Positions 17,546 to 24,383 of a DNA stretch of 64,000 bases are shown in pieces. The stretch is from Fulverythrobacter ferritrahens. GTDB lineage: Bacteria > Pseudomonadota > Alphaproteobacteria > Sphingomonadales > Sphingomonadaceae. The translations under genes were made by a program, and so were the position numbers. The stretch lies in the NCBI RefSeq assembly GCF_020539485.1, contig NZ_JACDXU010000001.1:124001-188000 (forward strand), in the 5' to 3' direction. Each line of letters opens with the position of its first letter. The stretch's first letter is position 1. A model generated the notes under the pieces. The model was not told the origin of the DNA and searched no databases. It saw nothing but the letters and a program-made list of their open reading frames with translations.

Positions 17546-17768
17546 GGGTGTCTCCTGATCTGATCGTGCAGACAAGGAGAGGAGGCACCATTGCCTCGGC
17601 CTTGTCCGCCGGAGCCCGATCAGGGCCGGGACAAGGGGCGAGGCGCACCGCGTAGCGGGAAACCTGCGGCCCTAGGCTGGCGCGGGCAACACGGGCCGAC
17701 GGGCCGCAGGTTGCGGCTCGCCCCGACCGGCCCAAGGGCCTCTTCCGGCGGACTGGAAGGAGGCAGGA

Positions 17769-18209
17769 TCAGAATCCAGTGTTGCAGGTGGATCGGGAGC
17801 GCTCGAAGATCGCTTCGCCATTCGAGAACCGACCGACCATGCGCAGCTCACCGAACAGGTCGATGAACCTTCCCGACACCTGGCCGAGCCAGTGCCGTGC
17901 CCTCGGCACTCGCGGGTTGTAGAAGTCGGCCTCCCAGTACCGCGCATCGTCGCGTTCGGCGAGCCAGATCGCGGCAAGGCCGCAATAGGTCGATATGCCG
18001 CAATCGGCGAAGGCGTTGCGCAGGAGGATACGGTCCTCGCGGCTGCGCCATCCGTCGAAGCGCTCGAAGCTAGGGAAGGTCGCCTTCGCGGTATCGATGA
18101 TCTCGTCGACGAGGCACTCGTAGACCCAGTCGACATCGTCGTCTTCGCTGCCATCAAGCAGACGAAAGGCCACCACGGCGCCGGTCGGATAGCTGACGGA
18201 ACGTCCCAT
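17769..18209 (-). CDS. Conserved-type island protein, unknown
   Basis: This 146-residue acidic, aromatic-rich protein (7 Trp/Tyr-rich stretches such as WVYECLVDE and RYWEADFYNPR) has no recognised domain. The start follows GAGGAG about six bases upstream, and only 11 bases separate it from the ArdC stop, so the two are co-transcribed. Presence in the ArdC cluster suggests an establishment or antirestriction role, which is an inference from context only. Confidence 0.7.
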   Translation of the reverse strand: MGRSVSYPTGAVVAFRLLDGSEDDDVDWVYECLVDEIIDTAKATFPSFERFDGWRSREDRILLRNAFADCGISTYCGLAAIWLAERDDARYWEADFYNPRVPRARHWLGQVSGRFIDLFGELRMVGRFSNGEAIFERSRSTCNTGF

Positions 18210-18220
18210 CTCACTGCTCC

Positions 18221-19150
18221 TCAGGCTGCATTAGCGAGATCAATGTCGGGCTCGCTTTCGCTGGATTGGTGACCCCCAAGGTCAAGCAACAGGCTGGCCG
18301 CTTCCTCGGCCTTGGCCGCAGCGGTGAGGATCGCGCGCTCGTCCGATTTGAGGATCTTGAGCCAGGACGCGATGTAGCTGGCGTGATGATCGAGGTGGGC
18401 AACCGGCAGACCCAGTTCGGCTCCGAGAATGGCTGACGACAGTTCGGCGATCAGTTCTTCGGCAGCATAGGCCTCGCTGCCGAAGCGGTTCTTGAGATCG
18501 CGATCGAGCCGCGAAGAATGACCCGTCCAGTGCGACAGCTCGTGCGCGAGCGTCGCGTAGTAATGGTCGTAGGCATCGAAGAGTTCGGCTGGCGGCATGG
18601 TGACGCGGTCGCGCAGCGGCTCGTAATAGGCCTCGGCTCCATGGTGGCGCAGATCGGCGCCGACGTGGGCAAAGAAGGCATCGAGCCGTTCTTCGCGCCC
18701 TTTTGGCTCAAGGGCGGCAACCAGCGGCTTGGGATGGTAAAATTCAGGGAGGCCGTCGCATTGGTCGGCGTTGAACACGGCGTAGGCCTTGAGCACGCGC
18801 CGGTTCTCGGTGTCAGCTTCGCCTTCGGCGTTAACGAGCTCCTTGGTGTAGCTCTTGTAGAAGATCGCGATGGTCGATTTCTCACCCTTGCGGACCTGTC
18901 CGCCGAGTTTCTGGCACTGGTGGTAGGTCATCCAGTAGGGCGAGGCATAGCCACAGCCATCGGCCACCATCCAAAGCCAGAAGGTGTTCATGCCGCGATA
19001 GGGCGTCCCGCAGGAGCGCAAGGGCCGCGAGACCGGCACACCGCGCCACGGCTTGACCCAGGGCTTTGTGCCTTGCTCGAGCTTTTCAATGATGGCGGCG
19101 GTGATGCGCTGGGCTGGGGAAGCTGAAGCAGTGGGACGGGACTTGGTCAT
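18221..19150 (-). CDS. ardC: Antirestriction protein ArdC
   Basis: This 309-residue ArdC-type protein has an N-terminal single-strand DNA-binding region (about residues 8-130, with KPWVKPWRG and YWMTYHQCQKLGG) and a C-terminal zincin-like metalloprotease region with the metal motif HELSHWTGH near 225. ArdC proteins protect incoming single-stranded plasmid DNA during conjugation and bind zinc. The start at 19150 follows AGGAG; the frame reads further upstream but that segment is the leader. Together with SSB and DUF2493 it forms the early-establishment group of island 1. Confidence 0.92.
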   Translation of the reverse strand: MTKSRPTASASPAQRITAAIIEKLEQGTKPWVKPWRGVPVSRPLRSCGTPYRGMNTFWLWMVADGCGYASPYWMTYHQCQKLGGQVRKGEKSTIAIFYKSYTKELVNAEGEADTENRRVLKAYAVFNADQCDGLPEFYHPKPLVAALEPKGREERLDAFFAHVGADLRHHGAEAYYEPLRDRVTMPPAELFDAYDHYYATLAHELSHWTGHSSRLDRDLKNRFGSEAYAAEELIAELSSAILGAELGLPVAHLDHHASYIASWLKILKSDERAILTAAAKAEEAASLLLDLGGHQSSESEPDIDLANAA

Positions 19151-19222
19151 GGAAGTTCTCCTGATTGCCGGGACGGGCATGTCCCGGTTCAGGAAGAGCA
19201 AAGCTCCCTCCCCTCTCATGCA
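19151..19222 (-). promoter_or_regulatory. Structured leader of ardC
   Basis: Upstream of ardC the minus strand has the purine block GAGAGGGGAGGGAGC (19203-19217), then a CCGGGAC/GTCCCGG hairpin, then TCAGGAGAAC before the start. The same block and ribosome-binding element precede the ParB-like gene, and a looser version precedes the helicase gene. Confidence 0.5.
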
Positions 19223-19367
19223 ATGATGACCTCCTTGCGCCCGCACGTTGGACACATGAAGGAACTCGAGTTGTTTCCAGGAGCGGCTATAGAATTGAGG
19301 AAGCACTAGTCATGATGGTGAGCGACTGGTGGTAAGAGGTGCTTGGTAATCAAATTGAGGTCTGCAA

Positions 19368-20003
19368 ATGGGTTTTGAAGATGCAATGCGGGTTGCGGCC
19401 CACAGCGCCGAGCAAGCCGTCAGGAGAGCGATGGGGAAGTACCGCGATGGCCTTGTAACCGACGAAGACGACCTGACCGGTGTCTTAGTGGGCAATCTCG
19501 ATGCCGAATTTTCGGCGAAAGGCGCGAAAGCCATTGGAGGACTCCAATGGTCTAGCTCGATCCTGCGTCATCGAAAGGGGGTGGCCGCGGAGGAGAAGTG
19601 TATTGGCGCTGACATGATCATCCATGTTCGGGTCGATACGCCGATTCAGACATATTCGAAGGCAGTCCTAGTTCAGGCGAAGCGCCAGGAGCCGGGCGAC
19701 CAGATGAACACGAAGGAGCGGAACGATCTGCTAGCGCAGTGCAAGAAGATGCTGGCGGTCAGTCCGGCTGCGTTCATCTTCGATTACGCGAAGGGCAACA
19801 TGCGGTGCGCGTCGGCGACCAAGATAGCCGGTTCAACAAACAAGGATCTCTACGCCGCCTGCAACTGGACAGCCTATCGGTTCTTCTTGGAGCTTTTCCG
19901 CTGCCCGATAGGCGACCCAAGGATCACGTCGGCCAAGGCCTCGGATCTCCCGGTCCCAATTGTTCTGAAACTCGCGGGAACTGGCGAGCTCACCCAGGAA
20001 TAG
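19368..20003 (+). CDS. Putative PD-(D/E)XK nuclease-like protein
   Basis: This 211-residue protein has a core from about 70 to 125 with EEKCIGADMI, then a strand VLVQAKRQ, fitting the order E...D...QxK of PD-(D/E)XK nucleases in which Gln replaces the second acid. A following helix with QCKKML is common in that fold. It is alone on the plus strand between ardC (divergent) and the ImmA gene (convergent). It could be a restriction-type effector or a regulator that lost catalysis. It matches no named family I can state. Codon use is less biased than in the neighbouring transfer genes. Confidence 0.65.
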   Translation: MGFEDAMRVAAHSAEQAVRRAMGKYRDGLVTDEDDLTGVLVGNLDAEFSAKGAKAIGGLQWSSSILRHRKGVAAEEKCIGADMIIHVRVDTPIQTYSKAVLVQAKRQEPGDQMNTKERNDLLAQCKKMLAVSPAAFIFDYAKGNMRCASATKIAGSTNKDLYAACNWTAYRFFLELFRCPIGDPRITSAKASDLPVPIVLKLAGTGELTQE

Positions 20004-20090
20004 GCGACGCCGGCGAACATCCTCTCGCATAAGCGATGAGCACTGACCCACTTCCCTTGGCAGCAAGCCCATTATGATGGTCGAAGCGCA

Positions 20091-21023
20091 TCACTGATTG
20101 CGCATAAACTGGTCGAACGTGTCGAAGGGGCGATCCTCCTCTTCTTCCTCGTCGAAGCGAAAGAGCCTGCGCGGAGGATCGTCAGGGTAGATCAGGAGCG
20201 AGATCGCCATGTCGTGATATTCGGAGAAGATCGTCGACTCATAAACGCTTTCCCGTTCCGCCCAGACACCCTCGGCCAGTTGAGTCCCGTTGGCCGGATC
20301 GGAAATCGTAACCTTGCCCGAAGCTAGCGAACCGTCGGGAACGGGAATAACGGTCTGCCGCGCCCGGAAGAATACGCCGGAACGGAAAAGCGGTTTGCTG
20401 CCCCAAGACCAGTCGATGAACCCGTCGCGACTAACCACGATCATGGCGCGCTTCTTGGTGATATCGAGCCACTTCAAGATCGCGGCAGTGAGCGACACTT
20501 CATAACGCTTGCGCAGGAACTCAAACGCACCGATGTTCGGGAGGTCCAGACCGGATATCTGGGCGCGAAAATCGTCGAGCGGCATGAGCAGGAAGGAAGC
20601 GAATTCATTCGCCTGCGCTTCCATCAACCCGTAGTCGCTGTCCCAGGCCCACATATCGCTCTTGGCGCAATAAATCGGCTCGCCGCTGAGTTGCCGATGC
20701 AAGAGGTAGTGCCCGAGTTCGTGGGCGAGCGTGAAATTGATCCTGCCTTTCGACGAAAGGGCGGAATTGTAGAAGATGCCCCACTCTCCGTTCTGTGCCG
20801 GGTGCGGGATCAACGCGCCTTCGAATTTGTCGAATGCCTGACCTTCGATCAACGTGATCGGTTCGTCGGGAAAAACGTTCGCCGAGAATTCCCTGGCAAC
20901 GGCGGACACGTCGATTGGGAATCGGTCGAGGCCGTGCAGTTCGTGAAAGACTTTGACGAGCTGGGATAAACGGATCGCCCATCCCTGCGGCGTCGTGGGG
21001 AGCTTTATTTTGGCTTGGCCCAT
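20091..21023 (-). CDS. ImmA/IrrE-family metallopeptidase
   Basis: This 310-residue protein has the zinc motif HELGH (within LAHELGHYLLHRQ) and downstream acidic residues (EAQANEFASFLLMP) typical of ImmA/IrrE peptidases. These usually inactivate a partner XRE repressor by cleavage, as ImmA does for ImmR in ICEBs1. The start overlaps the XRE gene by 19 bases, so the two are translationally coupled and form a regulator-antirepressor pair. The C-terminal ~100 residues (about 200-300) are an extra domain of unknown role that might sense the trigger. Confidence 0.85.
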   Translation of the reverse strand: MGQAKIKLPTTPQGWAIRLSQLVKVFHELHGLDRFPIDVSAVAREFSANVFPDEPITLIEGQAFDKFEGALIPHPAQNGEWGIFYNSALSSKGRINFTLAHELGHYLLHRQLSGEPIYCAKSDMWAWDSDYGLMEAQANEFASFLLMPLDDFRAQISGLDLPNIGAFEFLRKRYEVSLTAAILKWLDITKKRAMIVVSRDGFIDWSWGSKPLFRSGVFFRARQTVIPVPDGSLASGKVTISDPANGTQLAEGVWAERESVYESTIFSEYHDMAISLLIYPDDPPRRLFRFDEEEEEDRPFDTFDQFMRNQ

Positions 21024-21325
21024 GCGTCGATCATATCCTGAATACGTTGCTTGTCGCCTGCGTCGAGCCGGTTGAATTTCCTGAAGAAGGCTTCCTTCAC
21101 AAACTTGTCGTCGAGGTCAGCGTTCTCGTCGAGCAGATATTCGGTCGTAACGTTCAGAACCTCGGCAATCTTCGTCAGCTTTTCAGCGGATGGTTTTCGC
21201 GTTTCGCGATTCTCCAGTTCCCAAAGATAGCTTTTGCTCGACCCCGACAATCTGGCCAGCTCGTCCAGGGAATATCCCAACTCCAGCCTATGCTTTTTGA
21301 GCTTCTCTCGCAGTGGAACAGCCAT
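21005..21325 (-). CDS. XRE-family transcriptional regulator
   Basis: This 106-residue protein has a classical helix-turn-helix at about residues 7-62 (LREKLKKHRLELGYSLDELA, then SSKSYLWELENRETRKPS). A C-terminal helical extension (about 70-104) is probably for dimerisation or contact with the ImmA partner. It is divergent from the DUF2188/Ubl operon, and the 125-base space between them holds palindromes and a promoter. It therefore probably represses itself and the ubiquitin-like operon, with relief by ImmA cleavage. Confidence 0.9.
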   Translation of the reverse strand: MAVPLREKLKKHRLELGYSLDELARLSGSSKSYLWELENRETRKPSAEKLTKIAEVLNVTTEYLLDENADLDDKFVKEAFFRKFNRLDAGDKQRIQDMIDAWAKPK

Positions 21326-21356
21326 GTTTCTCCCGTTTTGCAGCCCCTGTTTCCTT

Positions 21357-21373
21357 GTTCGATGATATCGAAC
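21357..21373. promoter_or_regulatory. Palindromic operator O1 of the XRE regulator
   Basis: GTTCGAT-GAT-ATCGAAC is a perfect 7-bp inverted repeat 32 bases upstream of the XRE start. The half-site GTTCGAT recurs at 21406-21412, next to the opposite promoter. Confidence 0.6.
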
Positions 21374-21383
21374 GAAATCCTAC

Positions 21384-21421
21384 TTGACAAGCGAGTAGGG
21401 TTCGTGTTCGATATAGAGAAC
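21384..21421 (+). promoter_or_regulatory. Promoter plus second operator for the Ubl operon
   Basis: A TTGACA -35 element at 21384-21389 is followed after about 17-20 bases by the AT-rich TTCGATATA, which can serve as -10. The -10 region lies inside an imperfect palindrome GTTCGAT...GAGAAC (21406-21421) that repeats the O1 half-site, so repressor binding there would block the promoter. Confidence 0.5.
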
Positions 21422-21450
21422 ATAAACCTATCGGACACGAGGATTCAATT

Positions 21451-21687
21451 GTGGCGAAACGAGGACCGGATACGCATCATGTCGTTCCCAACCGCGAAGG
21501 CGGCTGGGACGTGAAGCGTGGTGGAGCAAGCCGTGCGAGCAGCCACCATGAAACCAAACAGTCGGCAATCGATTCCGGGCGCGATCTCAGTCGCCGCCAG
21601 GGGACCGAATTCCGCATTCACAACAAGGACGGACGCATTGCGAGCAGTGACAGCCACGGTCGCGACCCGCATCCGCCCAAAGGCTAA
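21451..21687 (+). CDS. DUF2188-domain protein
   Basis: This 78-residue polar protein has the DUF2188 pattern: HHVVPNREGGWDVKRGGASRAS near the N-terminus, then SGRDLSRRQGTEFRIHNKDGRI. DUF2188 proteins are small basic beta-rich proteins of unknown role found in many mobile elements. It is the first gene after the promoter at 21384 and is followed 16 bases later by the Ubl gene, so it is part of that operon. Whether it works in conjugation is unknown. Confidence 0.85.
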   Translation: MAKRGPDTHHVVPNREGGWDVKRGGASRASSHHETKQSAIDSGRDLSRRQGTEFRIHNKDGRIASSDSHGRDPHPPKG

Positions 21688-21703
21688 ATCAAGGAGATTT
21701 CAA

Positions 21704-21940
21704 ATGGCAAACAAGCCCGATCATATCTTTATCGACCGCAAGAAATACGACTGGGATCAGCCGACCATCACGGGTCTGCAGATCAAGAACCTCGCAGGGG
21801 TCGATGTCGCGACCTACAATGTCTGGCAGGATGTCGCGGGTCCCGAGGACATTCCCATTGCGGACGATTTTCCGGTCGATCTGACCCAGCCCGGTGTCGA
21901 AAGGTTCTTCACCGGCAAAAAGACTTCAACGGAGGGCTAA
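21704..21940 (+). CDS. Ubiquitin-like protein (single multiubiquitin-type domain)
   Basis: This 78-residue beta-grasp protein resembles one repeat of the bacterial multiubiquitin domain, which has a hydrophobic first strand (HIFIDRKKYDW), a helix (TGLQIKNLAG) and the ending VERFFTGKKTSTEG. The chain ends in a single Gly78, as expected for a Ubl activated by an E1 without prior trimming. Multiubiquitin proteins usually have several tandem repeats; here there is one. AAGGAG lies nine bases before ATG 21704; the frame extends upstream but overlaps DUF2188. It is followed immediately by E2-like and JAB-E1 genes, which supports the assignment strongly. Confidence 0.82.
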   Translation: MANKPDHIFIDRKKYDWDQPTITGLQIKNLAGVDVATYNVWQDVAGPEDIPIADDFPVDLTQPGVERFFTGKKTSTEG

Positions 21941-22321
21941 ATGAGCTTTCTGCCGCCTGACGATCTGGAATATCTCGAAACCAAGGGCATCGTCTTTGAG
22001 CAATGCGTTGACGGTAACAAGAAAGGCATCGTCATTCGCGGGTGGTTGTTGCCGGAGGGAATGTACGATCAGGAGAGGGTCGATCTCCTGATCCTTATTC
22101 CCAATGGCTATCCCGATGTACGGCCCGACATGTTTCACCTCATGCCTTGGGTCAGGCTGGTCAAGGGCAACAAGTATCCCAGCAAGGCCGATCATGCGGT
22201 AAATTTCGGGGGCCAGTCCTGGCAGCGCTGGTCGCGCCATTGCGATGACTGGCGCCCGGGTATCGACGGCATCTGGACAATGCTCAAGCGTGTCGAACAT
22301 GCGCTGCTGGTGGCTGCATGA
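21941..22321 (+). CDS. E2-like (prokaryotic E2 family E) protein
   Basis: This 126-residue protein fits the compact bacterial E2 family found next to multiubiquitin: strands VIRGWLLPEGMY and VDLLILIPNGYPDVRPDMF (the ubiquitin-conjugating-enzyme P-x-Y-P-x3-P-like region), then WQRWSRHCDDWRPGIDG. Two cysteines exist, Cys22 and Cys101. Cys101, in the position following the conserved WSRH, is my candidate acceptor, but many relatives may have other residues there, so this needs checking. The gene starts directly after the Ubl stop and overlaps the JAB-E1 gene by four bases. Confidence 0.8.
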   Translation: MSFLPPDDLEYLETKGIVFEQCVDGNKKGIVIRGWLLPEGMYDQERVDLLILIPNGYPDVRPDMFHLMPWVRLVKGNKYPSKADHAVNFGGQSWQRWSRHCDDWRPGIDGIWTMLKRVEHALLVAA

Positions 22322-23736
22322 CTCAGTACAGCGCCACCCTGCAGGACCGTCATCTCGAAAGGGTAAAGGCCCTGCTTCACCGCGACGACGGCAAGGAACA
22401 TGCCGCTTATGTTTTCTTCAGCGCTGCAAAAATTCAGCGCGACCCATGGGACCGGGAGTCCCACGAGAAATACCTTTCCATCAATGTCAGGGAAATACCC
22501 TCCGAGGACATCATCAGCGCCGATAGCGCCCATGTGAGCTGGTATACCGATTCATATGTGAAGGCGCTGCGCGATGCAGAAGCCAACGATCATATCGTCG
22601 GCATCGTCCATTCCCATCCGCGAGGCTGTCTCGAATTTTCGGCACAGGACGACGAGAACGAGCAGGATCTCGTTCAGCTCGCCGTCAACCGCAACGGCGA
22701 CGGAACCAAGCTCATCAGCATGGTGCTCTGCGGAGATGAATTGTTGGGCCGTGTCTGGCTACATCCTTCGGAGACAGGCTGGGCAAAGCTCCGTTCGATC
22801 AAATCGTGGGGAAGCGACCTTCGCTTCTGGTTTGCTGATGGCCAGAGCATCCAAAGCTCGAAAGTTCTGGCAAGGCAGGCATTGGCATTTGGCGACTCGC
22901 TCAACCACAATCTCAGACAGATGCGCATTGGCGTTGTTGGATGTGGCGGAACGGGTAGTGCCTTAGCCACGCTCCTCGCACGGCTCGGCGTCGGACAAAT
23001 CGCAGTCTTCGACAATGACATTGTCGAAGCATCCAATCTCAATCGTCTGCACGGCGCAACGCAATTCGATGCCGACGCAATGCGCCCGAAAGTCCAGGTC
23101 ATTGCCGAAGGCATTGCCCGCATGGGTCTAGGCGTAAGGGCCGTCGCATTCGAAGGGTGGGTCGGCGATGAGCGGAATCGCGATGCGTTGCGCTCGTGCG
23201 ATCTCATCTTCGGTTGCACAGACGATCATGACGGTCGCATGTTTTTGAACCGCTTCACGTATTATTACCTTACACAGGTGATCGACATTGGCCTGGCCAT
23301 TGATGTCTCGGACGCCGATCCGCCGCAAATCGAAGCGATGGACGGAAGAGTGACGGTGCTTGGCCCCGACAATGCTTGTCTGGTCTGCGCGGAACTGGTC
23401 GAGCCGGAAATCGCGCGCGCCGAAGCGATGAAGCGGGACCAACCCGACGACTACGAGAAGCTCAAGCATGAAGCATATGTCGTCGGGGAAGGTAATCCTG
23501 CTCCGGCGGTTGTGACGTTCACGACCGAGTTGGCCTGCATGGCGGTGAACGAAATGCTGCAAAGGATGGTCGGGTTTCGCGCTGTCGAAGGTAGCACGCC
23601 AAATCGCGTGCGTAAGTTCCATCTGTGTGAGGATCGCCGTCCGGGTTACAAGCCGAGAACCGGTTGCCGGATCTGCGACGATGACGGACTGTGGGGACGC
23701 GGCGATGTCGATCCATTCATTGGGCGGGTGAGTTGA
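22318..23736 (+). CDS. JAB (JAMM) peptidase-E1 (ThiF) fusion
   Basis: This 472-residue fusion carries both enzyme activities needed before and after conjugation. Residues 1-170 form a JAB metalloprotease with His98, His100, Ser108 and Asp111 (HSHP...SAQD), able in principle to process or remove the Ubl. Residues 200-440 form an E1-like adenylation domain with GCGGTGS at 208-214, FDND at 231-234, NRLH at 242-245 and CTDDHDGR at 300-307. Paired cysteines CLVC (354-357) and CRIC (450-453) probably hold zinc. It would adenylate the Ubl C-terminal glycine with ATP. Coupled starts with E2 upstream (ATGA) and the next gene downstream (TGATG). Confidence 0.9.
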   Translation: MTQYSATLQDRHLERVKALLHRDDGKEHAAYVFFSAAKIQRDPWDRESHEKYLSINVREIPSEDIISADSAHVSWYTDSYVKALRDAEANDHIVGIVHSHPRGCLEFSAQDDENEQDLVQLAVNRNGDGTKLISMVLCGDELLGRVWLHPSETGWAKLRSIKSWGSDLRFWFADGQSIQSSKVLARQALAFGDSLNHNLRQMRIGVVGCGGTGSALATLLARLGVGQIAVFDNDIVEASNLNRLHGATQFDADAMRPKVQVIAEGIARMGLGVRAVAFEGWVGDERNRDALRSCDLIFGCTDDHDGRMFLNRFTYYYLTQVIDIGLAIDVSDADPPQIEAMDGRVTVLGPDNACLVCAELVEPEIARAEAMKRDQPDDYEKLKHEAYVVGEGNPAPAVVTFTTELACMAVNEMLQRMVGFRAVEGSTPNRVRKFHLCEDRRPGYKPRTGCRICDDDGLWGRGDVDPFIGRVS

Positions 23737-24122
23737 TGGCTGAATGGCTCGTTACTGCGATCCGGACTTTGTTGATTGCAATCGGGCTGATTGCGAAACC
23801 GGAATACCTGTTCCGGCTTGTCGGCGAACACCCTGTCGATGACGAAATCGAAGATGGTATTGTTTATGTTGTTGGCGGCAAGGACTACCAGAAATGGGCG
23901 TATTTTCGCTGCCCTACAGACAAGTCCGAGATCATCCAGCTTTCCCTGATGCAAAAGCACAGGCCGTGCTGGCGGGTAAGCTCAGACTGGCTACGACGCG
24001 CCACGATATATCCGTCAGTCAGGCAAACGGCAGGCTCGTTTGCCCATTTCTGGATGGCCAAAGGCGAAGTCAGTCTCTGTGCGGATAGCGGCGCTCAGCC
24101 GCGACAGGACTGGCTGGCTTGA
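23736..24122 (+). CDS. DUF6527-like protein of the Ubl operon
   Basis: This 128-residue protein begins with one hydrophobic stretch (WLVTAIRTLLIAIGLI), then a compact domain with VVGGKDYQKWAYFRCPTDK and a Trp-rich end (PCWRVSSDWLRR, FAHFWMAKGEVSLC). The region recalls DUF6527, which I remember as regularly found with bacterial E1/E2-like genes; not verified. Its start overlaps the JAB-E1 stop by one base, so it belongs to the operon. Possible roles are substrate recognition or effector; an E3-like role would be speculation. Confidence 0.75.
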   Translation: MAEWLVTAIRTLLIAIGLIAKPEYLFRLVGEHPVDDEIEDGIVYVVGGKDYQKWAYFRCPTDKSEIIQLSLMQKHRPCWRVSSDWLRRATIYPSVRQTAGSFAHFWMAKGEVSLCADSGAQPRQDWLA

Positions 24123-24322
24123 TCGTAAGTGGGCCGGTGATCCAGAAACATCTGACTGGATGTAGGTTTCCAAACAGCGGTCTCGAAACTGAGGACGGCA
24201 ACCATGTCGACGACTGCTGACTGAGCGGTTGGGTCGCCCGAATTTCTGCATTCCTAAGACTGGTAGCCTAGCCCCGACTGACCGCCACCAGGTGAATTCG
24301 GCTCAGAACTTGACATGGAGAA

Positions 24323-24354
24323 GGGCGGCCCGTCCCAAAAGGGACGGACCGCCC
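24323..24354. terminator. Terminator hairpin between Ubl operon and parB-like gene
   Basis: A 14-bp stem (GGGCGGCCCGTCCC against GGGACGGACCGCCC, one mismatch) with an AAAA loop sits between the convergent stops. T-runs are short, so efficiency is uncertain. The rest of 24123-24383 shows no gene. Confidence 0.65.
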
Positions 24355-24383
24355 GCCGAGTGACCTGGACCTGTCAGGAGGGG

